Shown here one piece after another: positions 18,270 through 32,381 of a DNA stretch of 64,000 nucleotides. Position numbers and translations under genes: made by a program. The notes under the pieces are model-generated. The model saw nothing but the letters and a program-made list of their open reading frames with translations, had not been told where the DNA came from and searched no databases. The DNA is from Roseomonas indoligenes. GTDB lineage: Bacteria; Pseudomonadota; Alphaproteobacteria; Acetobacterales; Acetobacteraceae. The DNA lies in the NCBI RefSeq assembly GCF_017813365.1, contig NZ_JAGIZA010000003.1:186001-250000 (forward strand). The letters are read 5' to 3'. The first letter of the stretch is position 1. Each line of letters starts with the position of its first letter.

Positions 18270-19334
18270 TCAGCGGGTCTCCATCTTCATGGACTGGGCA
18301 TCGACCGGGCTGGGAAGCACCACATCGGTCCAGAGTTCGGATTCGTCGGGCTCCGGGCTGGACTGCGCGAACTCCGCCGCATCCAGCACGATCGCCTTGA
18401 TCTCGTCATCCACGGCCTTCAGGTCGGCTTCCGAGCGGCCCTGCTCCAGCAGCACCTTGCGGACCTGCTCGATCGGGTCGCTCTTGTCGCGCATCCCCTG
18501 CACCTCCTCGCGTGTGCGGTACTTCGCGGGGTCGGACATGGAGTGGCCGCGGTAGCGATAGGTCTGCATCTCCAGCAGGTAGGGGCCCTTGCCCTCGCGG
18601 CAGTGGGCCACGGCGCGCTCGCCGGCCTCCTTCACCGCCAGCACGTCCATGCCGTTCACCTTCTCGCCCGGGATGCCCCATGGCGCGCCGTTCTGCGACA
18701 GGTCCTTGGAGGCGGAGGCGCGCTCCACGCTCGTGCCCATGCCGTAGCGGTTGTTCTCGATGATGAAGATGCAGGGCAGCTTCAGCAGGGCCGCCAAATT
18801 GAAGCTTTCAAACACCTGGCCCTGGTTGGAGGCACCCTCGCCGAAATAGGCGAGCGCGACCTGCCCGTTCTCCTTGTACCAGTTGTGGAAAGCGAGCCCG
18901 AGGCCGAGCGGCACCTGCGCCGCCACGATGCCGTGGCCGCCGTAGAAGCCCTTCTCGCGGGAGAACATGTGCATGCTCCCGCCCTTGCCCTTGGAGTAGC
19001 CGCCGATGCGCCCGGTCAGTTCCGCCATCACGCCGCGGGCCTCCATGCCGGTGGCCAGCATGTGGCCGTGGTCACGGTAGGAGGTGATGACCTGGTCGCC
19101 CTCCTTCAGAGTCATCTGCATGCCCACCACCACGGCCTCCTGGCCGATGTAGAGGTGGCAGAAGCCGCCAATCAGGCCCATGCCGTAGAGTTGGCCCGCC
19201 TTCTCCTCGAAGCGCCGGATCAGCAGCATCTCGCGATAAGCCTTGGCGAGGACGTCCTGGTTGTGGCCGGCGGAGGGCGGCGAATCCTTGCCGTTCCCGC
19301 GGCGCTTCGCCGCGCTGTCGATCCCGAGGGCCAT
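18270..19334 (-). CDS. pdhA: Pyruvate dehydrogenase E1 alpha subunit
   Basis: A 354-residue thiamine-diphosphate subunit that decarboxylates pyruvate. The ThDP/Mg motif starts at [19 protein letters not shown] and closes with IIENN (residues about 165-196). The phosphorylation-loop region [19 protein letters not shown] is present near 270-290, and [15 protein letters not shown] near 60. The ATG is preceded by AGGAG at 8 bases. First gene of pdhA-pdhB-pdhC-GNAT-lpd-lipA-coq10-like. A 219-base upstream spacer with a strong palindrome (19437-19455) is the probable promoter region. Confidence 0.98.
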   Translation of the reverse strand: MALGIDSAAKRRGNGKDSPPSAGHNQDVLAKAYREMLLIRRFEEKAGQLYGMGLIGGFCHLYIGQEAVVVGMQMTLKEGDQVITSYRDHGHMLATGMEARGVMAELTGRIGGYSKGKGGSMHMFSREKGFYGGHGIVAAQVPLGLGLAFHNWYKENGQVALAYFGEGASNQGQVFESFNLAALLKLPCIFIIENNRYGMGTSVERASASKDLSQNGAPWGIPGEKVNGMDVLAVKEAGERAVAHCREGKGPYLLEMQTYRYRGHSMSDPAKYRTREEVQGMRDKSDPIEQVRKVLLEQGRSEADLKAVDDEIKAIVLDAAEFAQSSPEPDESELWTDVVLPSPVDAQSMKMETR

Positions 19335-19436
19335 GGGAGTGCTCCTGCGTTCAAAGTCGGCCGAGGAGGCCGTCTTCTACCGGCAGATACGGTTGGCGCC
19401 CGGGATCAGCAAGCTACAAGACTCAGCTAAGTCATT

Positions 19437-19455
19437 GATGTTGCGTTGCAACATC
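19437..19455. promoter_or_regulatory. Perfect palindrome upstream of the pyruvate dehydrogenase operon
   Basis: GATGTTGC-GTT-GCAACATC has perfect 8-base arms around a three-base centre, 103 bases upstream of the pdhA start codon. It lies in a 219-base spacer of lower GC than its flanks. The form fits a dimeric repressor site. The regulator is not encoded nearby and I cannot name it. The spacer holds no gene. Confidence 0.5.
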
Positions 19456-19553
19456 GCGAATATCCGCACCGAAGACGCAACGACAGGCCCGGGAACGCCA
19501 AACGGCGCAGCGGAACCCCGCTACGCCGTCCGGAAGCCCTGCCCATCCCCGCC

Positions 19554-19883
19554 TCAGAAGAGGCGGCGGTTCGGTGCGTAGGGTACGATGATCTCGTCCT
19601 TGGCCACCACGTTGAGCAGGGCGCGGGCGCGCTCCTCCAGCATATCGCGGTCCAGGTGCTCGGCCCGCAGGCCGGCCACCTTCCGCTCCATGGCGTCCCG
19701 CTCCGCCTCGGCTTCCGCCAGCACGATCCGTGCGGCGGAAATCTCGGCATTGCGGGTATCGCGGGCAATCAGCCCGCGCGTCCCGTGGATGGCGTGGTGC
19801 GCGAAGTATCCACACAGCGCAAAGAAGATAGTCGGAAGAACCAAGGCCTGAGCCCGGCGCTTCACCCCCCTTAAGAAAGCCAA
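19554..19883 (-). CDS. ftsB: FtsB/DivIC-like septum formation initiator
   Basis: A 109-residue bitopic membrane protein of the divisome. One transmembrane helix (LPTIFFALCGYFAHHAIHG, residues about 16-34) is followed by a coiled coil with heptad spacing (RNAEISAARIVLAEAEAERDAMERKVAGL, written here in parts: RNAEISAARIVLAEAEAE then RDAMERKVAGL) and a C-terminal ERARALLNVVAKDEIIVPY segment that matches the DivIC family end. The start is TTG with GGAGG five bases upstream; an in-frame GTG six codons later is the alternative. The enolase-ftsB-pdhA order is a classic alphaproteobacterial synteny and supports the call. Confidence 0.9.
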   Translation of the reverse strand: MAFLRGVKRRAQALVLPTIFFALCGYFAHHAIHGTRGLIARDTRNAEISAARIVLAEAEAERDAMERKVAGLRAEHLDRDMLEERARALLNVVAKDEIIVPYAPNRRLF

Positions 19884-20050
19884 CTGCCCCTCCCCCGAAG
19901 AGCTTAGGCCGATCGGAATGATCCCCTGGCCGCGAGTAGAATGGTCGCGACGCTGCGGCGCAAGGTCATTCAGGCCAGGGTTGCGGAATTAGCTGTGGAC
20001 GTTGCGCGCACGCCGCGTCCTGGGGGGCGCGCGGCCCCGTCCAGCCCCGC

Positions 20051-23381
<3,331 letters not shown>

Positions 23382-23510
23382 ATGGACACTTGTCGAGAAC
23401 TGGCCCGCTTCCGTTGGGGCAAGTTCTAAGCACTGATCCGGGCCGCCCTCAAGCAAGGCGTCAAACCGGCCAACAACCCTGGCGGGTCGTCCGGATCAAC
23501 TCTTCGCGCC

Positions 23511-23535
23511 GGGGGAGGACCGCGCGGCCTCCCCC
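23511..23535. terminator. Strong GC hairpin after wrbA
   Basis: GGGGGAGG and CCTCCCCC form a perfect eight-base stem around a nine-base loop, 8 bases after the wrbA stop codon on the minus strand. In that direction no U-run follows, so it would end transcription only inefficiently or act as an mRNA 3' stabiliser; on the plus strand it is followed by ATTT. No plus-strand gene ends here. Confidence 0.4.
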
Positions 23536-23543
23536 ATTTGCGT

Positions 23544-24146
23544 TCAGGCTGCCAGCTTGGCCGCGATCCGTGCCACGTGCTCACCCTGGAAGCGCGCCGC
23601 CCCCAGGTCGTCCGGCGTGGGCTTCAGGCTGCCGTCGCCGCCCGCCACGGTGCTCGCGCCATAGGGCGTCCCGCCCTGCACCTTCGTCACGTCCTGCAGC
23701 GGGGCGTAGGAATAGGGTAGACCGACGATCACCATGCCCAGGTGGTACAGCACGTTGTTCGTCGCGAGAATCGTGCTCTCCTGCCCGCCATGGAGGCTGG
23801 CGGTGGAGGTGAAGCAGGATCCCACCTTCCCATTGAAGGCGCCGCGGGCCCAGAGGCCGCCCGTCTGGTCCAGGAAGTTCTTCATCTGGGACGCCATGTT
23901 CCCGTAACGGGTGGGCGTGCCGATGATGATGGCGTCGTAGGCGGGCAGCTCGTCCACGGTGGCGATCGGTGCCGCCTGGTCCATCTTGTAGTGGGACTTC
24001 CGGGCGATCTCCTCCGGCACCAGCTCCGGCACGCGGCGGATGTCCACGGTGGTGCCGGGCACGGCCCGCGCGCCCTCGGCCACGGCCTCCGCCATCGCCT
24101 CGATGTGCCCGTAGGTGGAGTAGTAGAGAACCAGGACCTTCGCCAT
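23544..24146 (-). CDS. wrbA: NAD(P)H:quinone oxidoreductase WrbA
   Basis: A 200-residue flavodoxin-like FMN enzyme that reduces quinones by two electrons, protecting against redox cycling. The FMN phosphate loop [12 protein letters not shown] is at residues 8-19, [21 protein letters not shown] near 77-97, and the C-terminal [21 protein letters not shown] near 142-165 is a WrbA hallmark. It sits with the histidine kinase between pyrG and eno. A near-palindrome AATGACCGTCATT lies about 90 bases upstream and may be a repressor site. Single-gene unit by spacing. Confidence 0.95.
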   Translation of the reverse strand: MAKVLVLYYSTYGHIEAMAEAVAEGARAVPGTTVDIRRVPELVPEEIARKSHYKMDQAAPIATVDELPAYDAIIIGTPTRYGNMASQMKNFLDQTGGLWARGAFNGKVGSCFTSTASLHGGQESTILATNNVLYHLGMVIVGLPYSYAPLQDVTKVQGGTPYGASTVAGGDGSLKPTPDDLGAARFQGEHVARIAAKLAA

Positions 24147-24236
24147 CGCGCTTCACCCTTGACTGGCGGCCGGCCGGAGCGGCGGGCCTGCCGAGGAGTT
24201 AGGTGAAGGCGGACCCGGCGAACAACGCTTGACGGA

Positions 24237-24249
24237 AATGACCGTCATT
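24237..24249. promoter_or_regulatory. Palindrome upstream of wrbA
   Basis: AATGAC-C-GTCATT, perfect six-base arms about one central base, 91 bases upstream of the wrbA start in the wrbA-pyrG gap (24147-24271). Short symmetric sites with TGAC/GTCA half-sites are common for TetR-type repressors of quinone or electrophile stress genes. No such regulator is encoded in the window, so the assignment is tentative. Confidence 0.4.
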
Positions 24250-24271
24250 CACGCCGGGTGCTCGCCAGTTT

Positions 24272-25912
<1,641 letters not shown>

Positions 25913-26008
25913 TTATAACGAGCGTGATGGCGCCGCGGCCAGGGGCCACGGACGCGTGAGTGCCATGCGCGACCCCGGCTTGAACGGGGCCGCCTTTGCT
26001 ACAGTGGC

Positions 26009-26338
26009 TTAGTTGGTCGGGACCGAGGGTGCGGCCGGCGCGACGGGTGCCGCCGGCAGGGCCGGAGCGGTCGCGGCGGGCGGCGAATCGAAGAGGGAGC
26101 GCTGCCGCCCGGTCCCCTGGTTCAGCAGCCCAAGCGCCAGCGCCAGCGCCATGAAGATCGTGGCCAGCACGGCCGTGGCCCGCGTGAGCAGGTTCGCCGT
26201 ACCCCGGCCGGACATGAAGTTGCCCATGCCCTGGGAGGAGCCGATGCCCAGCCCCCCGCCCTCGCTGCGCTGCAGCAGCACGACCCCGATCAGGGCGGCG
26301 GCGACGAAGAAGTGCAGGACGAGGAGGACGGTGGTCAT
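26009..26338 (-). CDS. secG: Preprotein translocase subunit SecG
   Basis: A 109-residue inner-membrane component of SecYEG. Two transmembrane helices (residues about 4-22 and 55-73) flank the conserved cytoplasmic loop LLQRSEGGGLGIGSSQG near 22-38. The C-terminal tail is an alanine/proline-rich extension, typical of alphaproteobacterial SecG. The tpiA-secG-pyrG order supports the call. Gap to pyrG is 105 bases and contains a CCCCG/CGGGG stem near 25974-25991 that might attenuate transcription. Confidence 0.95.
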   Translation of the reverse strand: MTTVLLVLHFFVAAALIGVVLLQRSEGGGLGIGSSQGMGNFMSGRGTANLLTRATAVLATIFMALALALGLLNQGTGRQRSLFDSPPAATAPALPAAPVAPAAPSVPTN

Positions 26339-26382
26339 GATTCCCGGCTTCTAGCCCCGTAACGGGTGCGGGGGGAAGGGAT

Positions 26383-27141
26383 TCAGGCGGAAACGGCGGC
26401 GGCGATGGCCAGGAAGTCGTCGGCCTTCAGGCTGGCGCCCCCCACCAGGGCCCCGTCCACATTCGGAAGGGCCAGGATGGAAACGGCGTTGGAGGGCTTC
26501 ACGGAGCCGCCGTAGAGTAGGCGCGTCGTCTCCCCCTGCCCGGGGAACAGCGCCACGAGCTCGGCGCGCATCCTTCCGTGCATGGCGGAGATGTCGGCCT
26601 CGGTCGGGGTCCGCCCCGTGCCGATCGCCCAGACCGGCTCATAGGCCACCACCCCCTTCGCCCGCGCGAAGTCAGGCGGCAGGGACCCGGCGATCTGCGC
26701 CGCAACCACCGGCTCCGCCTCCCCGGCGTCGCGCTGGGCCTCCGTCTCGCCCACGCAGACCACGGGGATCAGCCCCGCCTCGATCGCCGCCCGGGCCTTG
26801 GCCTGGACCTGCGCGTCCGTCTCCCCGTGATCCGCCCGGCGCTCGGAATGGCCGAGGATGACGAAGCCGCAGCCGGCATCCGCCAGCATGGCGGCCGAGA
26901 CGTCGCCGGTATGGGCCCCGTTCGCCTCCGCCGAGCAGTCCTGCCCGCCGATCGCCACGGGCTTCCAGCCCATGGAGGCGGCGGCGACGTGAAGGTGCAG
27001 GAAGGGCGGGCAGATCAGCAGGTCGGCGTTCGGCGCCCGGTCCAGCCCGGCCCGCACCCCCTCGGCCAGGGCCGCGGCGTCCCGCAGCGTGCCGTTCATC
27101 TTCCAGTTGCCGGCGATGAGGGGGCGGACTCCGGGGGTCAT
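26383..27141 (-). CDS. tpiA: Triosephosphate isomerase
   Basis: A 252-residue glycolytic TIM-barrel enzyme interconverting DHAP and GAP. Catalytic residues are visible: lysine in AGNWKMNG (residues about 9-16), histidine in ILGHSERR near 96, glutamate in [12 protein letters not shown] near 166, and the phosphate loop [11 protein letters not shown] near 210. Start placed at [13 protein letters not shown], nine codons after another in-frame ATG, because the family begins close to the GNWKMN motif. Divergent from the PpiD-type gene; the 123-base gap must carry both promoters. Confidence 0.97.
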   Translation of the reverse strand: MTPGVRPLIAGNWKMNGTLRDAAALAEGVRAGLDRAPNADLLICPPFLHLHVAAASMGWKPVAIGGQDCSAEANGAHTGDVSAAMLADAGCGFVILGHSERRADHGETDAQVQAKARAAIEAGLIPVVCVGETEAQRDAGEAEPVVAAQIAGSLPPDFARAKGVVAYEPVWAIGTGRTPTEADISAMHGRMRAELVALFPGQGETTRLLYGGSVKPSNAVSILALPNVDGALVGGASLKADDFLAIAAAVSA

Positions 27142-27264
27142 GGGCTCTCCTGGTGCAACGGCGCGTTTCAACGCCGCCTATCGGGCGGATCGAGGTTTGG
27201 CAACCGTACCGGGATGGGCTACCGCCCCATGTCCGAACTTCCCCCAGCAGGGCCCGCCGCCACC

Positions 27265-29172
27265 ATGATCACCGCGTTCCGCCGCCTCGCCGGCACCTGG
27301 TTCGCCAGGGGCCTCTTCGTCCTGCTGGTGCTGTCCTTCGCGGTCTGGGGGATCGAGGACACCATCCGCAACTTCGGCCGGGACAATGCCGTGGCCCGGG
27401 TGGGTGGCGACCCGATCGAGCTGGCGGAAGCCCAGACCGCCGCCCGGCGGGAGACGCAGCGCCTGCAGCGCCAGCTCGGCCCGCGCTTCGAGCCGAACGA
27501 GGCCTTCCGCCAGGCCGTGGCCCGGCGGGCGCTGGACAACCTCATCGCCTCCCGCGCGCAGGACCGGGAGGCCCGCCGCCTTGGCGTCGCCGCCTCCGTG
27601 GATGCCGTGCGGGCCTATACCTTCTCCATCCCCGCCTTCCGCGGCGCCGATGGCCAGTTCAGCCCGTTCCTCCTCCAGCAGTTCATGCGCCAGAACGACA
27701 TGACCGAGGCCGACTTCACCCGCCTCGTCGTCTCCGACCTGCAGCGCCAGCAGCTGGTGGGCGCCGTGCGCGCCGGCGCCCGCGCCCCGGAGACGCTGAC
27801 GAAGCTCCTGGCCGCCTTCGCCGGGGAGAGGCGCGTGGCGGAAGTGGCGGAGTTCCCCCTCCTCACCGCCCCGGAGGTTCCTGAGCCGACCCAGGCGCAG
27901 CTGGAACGCTTCCACGAGAACAACCCCGCGCAGTTCTCCTCCCCCGAGTATCGCGAGGCCGCCGTCGCCCTGCTCTCCGCCGAGATCCTGCTGCCGAAGG
28001 TCGAGGTCTCCGAGGCCGAGATCGACGCCGGGCTAGAGGCCCAGCGCGAGCGCAGCGGCGCCCCGGAGCGCCGCACCGTGGAGCAGGCGCTTGTGAAGAC
28101 GAAGGAGGCGGCGGACGCCATCCGCACGGCCTGGACCGGCGGCGCGAACCTCGAGGCGATCACGGCCCAGGCGGTCGCCGCCGGCGGCGCCGCGCTGGAG
28201 ATGGGCGCGGTGACCCGCGCGGAGATGCCCGTGGAGAACATTGCTAGCGCCGTCTTCGCCCTGCCCCAGGGCGGCGTGAGCGAGCCGATCCAGAGCCCCT
28301 TCGGCTGGCACGTGATGAAGGTCACCGCCATCCAGGCCGCCGCGGAGATCCCGATGGAGACCCTCCGCGCCCAGACCCGCGAGACCCTGGCGCGCGAGAA
28401 GGCCGCCGACCTCTCCTTCGAGGAGGCGAACAAGCTGGAGGACGCGCTCTCCGGCGGCGCCACGGTGGAGGAGGCGGCGAAGCGCTTTGACCTGGAGTCC
28501 ACGCGCGTGACGCTGGACCGCCAGGGCAATGGCCAGGACGGCCGCCCCGTGGCCCTGCCCGGCGGCCCCGCCGCCCGCGCCGCGCTGATCGAGGCGATCT
28601 TCGCCAACCCCGCCGGCTCCGGCCCGCGGGTGGCGGAAGTGGGCCAGGCCTTCGCCGCAATGGACGTTTCCAACGCCATCCCCGCCGCGCTGCGCCCCTT
28701 CGCCTCCGTCGAGGCCGAGGTGCGCCGCGCCTGGACGCTCGACGCCCGCCGCCGCGCGCAGGAGGAGCGGGCCACCGCCCTGATGTCCGCCGCCCAGGGA
28801 AATAACGGCCAGGGCGGCAAGGACTTCACGGAAGCCGCGAAGGAGGCCGGGGTGGAGCCGGTCCGCATGGGCCCCGCCACCCGCGACGCCGAGGGCCCTG
28901 CGGCCGGCGGCATCCCCGCGGAGCTTCTGCCCGCACTTTTCACCCTGAAGCCCGGCGAGGTGACCATGGCCACCACGGCCGCCGGCTTCGCCGTGGCGAA
29001 GCTGGTGGAGATCCTCCCCGCCGAGGCGAGCCCCGAGGCCGTGACCCGCGCCAAGACCGAGGTGGAGCAGGCGATGCAGGAGGACCTGGAGGCCCAGTTC
29101 GCCGCCGCCCTGCGCGCCCGCGCCGAGGTCAAGATCAACGAGGCCCTGATGGACCAGGTGGCGGCGCGATGA
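27265..29172 (+). CDS. ppiD: PpiD-type periplasmic folding chaperone / peptidylprolyl isomerase
   Basis: A 635-residue membrane-anchored SurA-N/PpiD protein that helps fold exported proteins. A single N-terminal anchor (GLFVLLVLSFAVWGIEDTIR, residues 15-34) is followed by a SurA-type N-terminal domain, a parvulin-like domain near 270-360 (including ALPQGGVSEPIQSPFGWHVM), and a helical C-terminal region. The start is ambiguous: ATG at 27265 places the anchor correctly, but in-frame ATGs at 27229 and 27214 remain possible. Its stop overlaps the trpE start (ATGA); ppiD ahead of trpE is conserved in alphaproteobacteria, so trp genes are expressed from the ppiD promoter region. Confidence 0.93.
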   Translation: MITAFRRLAGTWFARGLFVLLVLSFAVWGIEDTIRNFGRDNAVARVGGDPIELAEAQTAARRETQRLQRQLGPRFEPNEAFRQAVARRALDNLIASRAQDREARRLGVAASVDAVRAYTFSIPAFRGADGQFSPFLLQQFMRQNDMTEADFTRLVVSDLQRQQLVGAVRAGARAPETLTKLLAAFAGERRVAEVAEFPLLTAPEVPEPTQAQLERFHENNPAQFSSPEYREAAVALLSAEILLPKVEVSEAEIDAGLEAQRERSGAPERRTVEQALVKTKEAADAIRTAWTGGANLEAITAQAVAAGGAALEMGAVTRAEMPVENIASAVFALPQGGVSEPIQSPFGWHVMKVTAIQAAAEIPMETLRAQTRETLAREKAADLSFEEANKLEDALSGGATVEEAAKRFDLESTRVTLDRQGNGQDGRPVALPGGPAARAALIEAIFANPAGSGPRVAEVGQAFAAMDVSNAIPAALRPFASVEAEVRRAWTLDARRRAQEERATALMSAAQGNNGQGGKDFTEAAKEAGVEPVRMGPATRDAEGPAAGGIPAELLPALFTLKPGEVTMATTAAGFAVAKLVEILPAEASPEAVTRAKTEVEQAMQEDLEAQFAAALRARAEVKINEALMDQVAAR

Positions 29173-30701
29173 ACCCCATCGGGACCAACGCCGAGGGCTA
29201 CGCCGCCTTCGCCGCCGCCCATGCCGCCGGCCGCGGCCAGGTGGTGTTCCGGGAACGCGTCGCGGACCTCGACACCCCCGTCGGCGCCTTCCTCAAGCTC
29301 GCGGAAGGGCGGCCCAACACCTTCCTGCTGGAGAGCGTGGAGGGCGGGCAGAGCCGCGGCCGCTACTCCGCGATCGGCCTCGCCCCGGACCTGATCTGGC
29401 GCTGCCGGGGCGGCCGGGCGGAGGTGAACCGCCACGCCCTCGCCGCCCCGCACGCCTTCGTACCGGAGGAAGCGGCGCCGCTGGACAGCCTTCGGGCCCT
29501 GATTACGGCCTGCCGCATGGAAATGCCGGCCGGGCTGCCACCCTGTGCCGCCGGCCTGTTCGGGTATCTTGGCTACGACATGGTCCGGCAGATGGAGAGG
29601 TTGCCGGCGGAAAACCCGGACCTGCTGGGCATCCCCGAGGCGATCCTCGGCCGCCCGACCCTGATTGCCGTCTTCGATCACGTGCGGGACATCCTGACGC
29701 TCTGCGCCCCGGTCTATGCCGACAAGGGCGAGACGGCCCGGGACGCCTACGAGGCCGCCCAGGCCCGGCTGGACGAGGCGGAGGCGGCGCTGGACCGCCC
29801 CGTGCCCCGCCCCGCCCCGCCGGCCGCCCTGCCCGCCCCGGGGACGCCGACCTCCAACTTCACGCGGGAGGGCTTCATGGCCCTGGTGGAGCGCGCCAAG
29901 GAATACGTGGCCGCCGGCGACGTGTTCCAGGTGGTGCCCAGCCAGCGCTTCCAGGCCCCCTTCGCCCTGCCGCCCTTTGCCCTCTACCGGGCGCTGCGCC
30001 GCCTGAACCCCGCGCCCTTCCTGTTCCATTTCGACTTCGGCGGCTTCGCGGCCACGGGCGCGAGCCCGGAAATCCTCGTGCGCCTGCGTGACGGGGTGGT
30101 GACCGTGCGTCCCCTGGCCGGCACCCGCCGCCGCGGCGCCACGCCGGAGGAGGACCTGGCGCTGGAGAGGGAGCTCCTGGCCGATCCGAAGGAGCGGGCG
30201 GAGCACCTGATGCTGATCGACCTCGGCCGGAACGACGTCGGCCGGGTTGCGGAAATCGGCAGCGTGAAGGTCACCGCCCAGTTCGGGATCGAGCGCTATT
30301 CCCAGGTCATGCACATCAGCTCCGAGGTGCAGGGCCGTCTCCGGCCCGGGCTGACGGCGCTGGACGCCCTGATGGCCGGCTTCCCCGCCGGCACCCTCTC
30401 CGGCGCGCCGAAGGTGCGGGCCATGGGGATCATCGAGGAGCTGGAGCCCTCCCGCCGCGGCGTCTACGCGGGCTGCTTCGGCTATTTCGGCGGGGATGGC
30501 GGCATGGACACCTGCATCGGCCTCCGCATGGCCGTGGTGAAGGACGGGACCATGTACGTCCAGGCGGGCGCCGGGGTGGTGGCGGACAGCGACCCCGCCT
30601 CGGAGGAGGAAGAGACGCGGCAGAAGGCCCGCGCCCTGTTCCGCGCGGCCGAGGAGGCCGTGCGCTTCGCCGCTGCCGCGCCGCGCCGGGCGGAGGGCTG
30701 A
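29169..30701 (+). CDS. trpE: Anthranilate synthase component I
   Basis: A 510-residue chorismate-using enzyme of tryptophan synthesis. The feedback-binding LLESVEGG motif is near residue 55, and the chorismate-binding domain carries LAGTRRRGATPEEDL near 317, IDLGRNDVGRVAEIGSVKV near 350, the APKVRAMGIIEELEP signature near 412, and GAGVVADSDPASEEEET near 475. Start overlaps the ppiD stop by four bases. No tryptophan-rich leader peptide precedes it, so transcription attenuation of the usual kind is unlikely here. Partner TrpG follows after 54 bases. Confidence 0.98.
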   Translation: MNPIGTNAEGYAAFAAAHAAGRGQVVFRERVADLDTPVGAFLKLAEGRPNTFLLESVEGGQSRGRYSAIGLAPDLIWRCRGGRAEVNRHALAAPHAFVPEEAAPLDSLRALITACRMEMPAGLPPCAAGLFGYLGYDMVRQMERLPAENPDLLGIPEAILGRPTLIAVFDHVRDILTLCAPVYADKGETARDAYEAAQARLDEAEAALDRPVPRPAPPAALPAPGTPTSNFTREGFMALVERAKEYVAAGDVFQVVPSQRFQAPFALPPFALYRALRRLNPAPFLFHFDFGGFAATGASPEILVRLRDGVVTVRPLAGTRRRGATPEEDLALERELLADPKERAEHLMLIDLGRNDVGRVAEIGSVKVTAQFGIERYSQVMHISSEVQGRLRPGLTALDALMAGFPAGTLSGAPKVRAMGIIEELEPSRRGVYAGCFGYFGGDGGMDTCIGLRMAVVKDGTMYVQAGAGVVADSDPASEEEETRQKARALFRAAEEAVRFAAAAPRRAEG

Positions 30702-30755
30702 GTCCCGCCCGTCCGGCTTGACCAGCCCCCTGCCCTGGGCCGAAGTGGGGCGGCC

Positions 30756-31370
30756 ATGATCCTGCTCATCGACAACTACGACAGCTTCACCTTCAACCTC
30801 GTCCACTTCCTCGGGGAGCTGGGCGCGGAGGTGGCCGTCTGGCGCAACGACGCCCTCTCGGTGGACCAGGCGATGGAAATGAAGCCCCAGGCCATCATCC
30901 TCTCACCCGGTCCCTGCACGCCGAACGAGGCGGGCATCTGCCTGGATCTGATCGGCGCGGCCGCAAAGAAGGCCGTGCCCCTGTTCGGCGTCTGCCTTGG
31001 GCACCAGTCCATCGGGCAGGCCTTCGGCGGGGCGGTGGTCCGGGCGCCCCAGCCCATCCACGGCAAGGTGCACGAAATGCACCACGGCGGCACCGACGTC
31101 TTTGCCGGCCTCCCCTCCCCCTTCAAGGCCACGCGCTACCACTCCCTCGTCGTGCGGCGGGAGGACCTGCCGGAGACTCTCGAGGTCACGGCCGAGACGG
31201 CGGACGGGCTCGTCATGGGCCTGGCGCACCGGGACCTTCCGGTCTGGGGCGTGCAGTTCCACCCGGAGAGCATCGCCTCACAGCACGGGCATGACATGTT
31301 GGCCAATGTCATGCGGCTGGCCGGGATCAACCTGCCGCCCCGCGACGACGTGCTGCCCCGGGCGGCCTGA
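30756..31370 (+). CDS. trpG: Anthranilate synthase component II (glutamine amidotransferase)
   Basis: A 204-residue class I glutamine amidotransferase that supplies ammonia to TrpE, possibly shared with p-aminobenzoate synthase. It opens with [18 protein letters not shown], has the nucleophile cysteine in [16 protein letters not shown] near residue 82, and the His-Glu pair in [11 protein letters not shown] near 168-178. Length is standard. It is followed by trpD after three bases. No second TrpG/PabA copy is seen in the window. Confidence 0.97.
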   Translation: MILLIDNYDSFTFNLVHFLGELGAEVAVWRNDALSVDQAMEMKPQAIILSPGPCTPNEAGICLDLIGAAAKKAVPLFGVCLGHQSIGQAFGGAVVRAPQPIHGKVHEMHHGGTDVFAGLPSPFKATRYHSLVVRREDLPETLEVTAETADGLVMGLAHRDLPVWGVQFHPESIASQHGHDMLANVMRLAGINLPPRDDVLPRAA

Positions 31371-31373
31371 CCG

Positions 31374-32381
31374 GTGTCCCTCAAGCCTGTCCTGGCCCGG
31401 CTCGCAGCCGGGGAGCGCCTCGCCGAGAGCGAGGCCGAGGCCGCCTTCGGCACGGTGATGGCCGGCGAGGCCACGCCCGCCCAGATCGCCGGCCTGCTCA
31501 TGGCCATGCGCGTCCGCGGCGAGACGGTGGCGGAGATGACCGGCGCCGTGCGGGCCATGCGCGCCCGCATGCTGGCCGTGGAGGCCCCGCCCGGCGCGAT
31601 CGACCTCGTCGGCACCGGGGGCGACGCCGCCGGCACCCTCAACATCTCCACCGCCGCCGCGCTGGTCGTGGCGGGATGCGGCGTGCCCGTGGCGAAGCAC
31701 GGCAACCGCGCCCTCTCGTCCCGCTCCGGCGCCTCCGACGTGCTGACGGCGCTCGGCGTCAACACGGACCTGCCCATGGAGCGCATCCCCGAGGTGCTGC
31801 GGGAGGCCGGGATCTGCTTCCTCGCCGCCCCACGGCACCACGCCGCCCTGCGCCACGCCGCGGGGCCCCGCATGGAACTGGGCACGCGCACCATCTTCAA
31901 CCTGCTTGGCCCCCTGACGAACCCGGCGCGCGTGCGCCGCCAGATGACCGGCGCCTTCGCGCCCCAGTGGCTGCGCCCGATGGCCGAGACGCTCGGCCGC
32001 ATCGGGACGGAGCATGCCTGGCTGGTCCACGGCCAGGGCCTGGACGAGTTGACGGTCGCCGGTCCCTCCGAGGTCGTGGAGCTGAAGGGCGGCCACATCC
32101 GGGAGTTCGAGGTGACGCCGGAGGAAGCCGGGCTGTCCCGCCACTCCGCCGATACCCTGAAGGGCGGTGAGCCGGCGGAGAATGCGGAGGCCCTGGTCGC
32201 ACTCTTGAAGGGCGAGACGGGCGGCTACCGGGACTGCGTGCTGCTAAACGCTGCCGCCGCGCTCATCGTGGCGGGCCGGGTGGAGGCGCTGAGGGAGGGT
32301 GCGGCGCTGGCGGCGGAGTCGATCGCCTCCGGCCGTGCCTTCGCGGCGCTGGAGAAGCTGCGGGCCGCCACGAACGCCTAG
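31374..32381 (+). CDS. trpD: Anthranilate phosphoribosyltransferase
   Basis: A 335-residue enzyme adding phosphoribose to anthranilate. The PRPP-binding [19 protein letters not shown] is at residues 80-98 and [21 protein letters not shown] near 106-126; [14 protein letters not shown] is near 170. The start is GTG, three bases after the trpG stop, with a poor ribosome site, suggesting coupling. The stop codon TAG shares a CTAG palindrome with the stop of the convergent methyltransferase gene. trpC, normally next, is displaced by two opposite-strand genes. Confidence 0.98.
   Translation: MSLKPVLARLAAGERLAESEAEAAFGTVMAGEATPAQIAGLLMAMRVRGETVAEMTGAVRAMRARMLAVEAPPGAIDLVGTGGDAAGTLNISTAAALVVAGCGVPVAKHGNRALSSRSGASDVLTALGVNTDLPMERIPEVLREAGICFLAAPRHHAALRHAAGPRMELGTRTIFNLLGPLTNPARVRRQMTGAFAPQWLRPMAETLGRIGTEHAWLVHGQGLDELTVAGPSEVVELKGGHIREFEVTPEEAGLSRHSADTLKGGEPAENAEALVALLKGETGGYRDCVLLNAAAALIVAGRVEALREGAALAAESIASGRAFAALEKLRAATNA

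Noticed and set aside
29100-29170. Search for a tryptophan attenuator leader before trpE
   Set aside because: trpE overlaps the ppiD stop, leaving no space for a leader peptide, and no Trp-codon run is present.
27615-30806. About 1060-codon open frame on the minus strand opposite ppiD and trpE
   Set aside because: Antisense artefact of GC-rich codons; contains no recognisable domain while the plus strand has clear enzymes.
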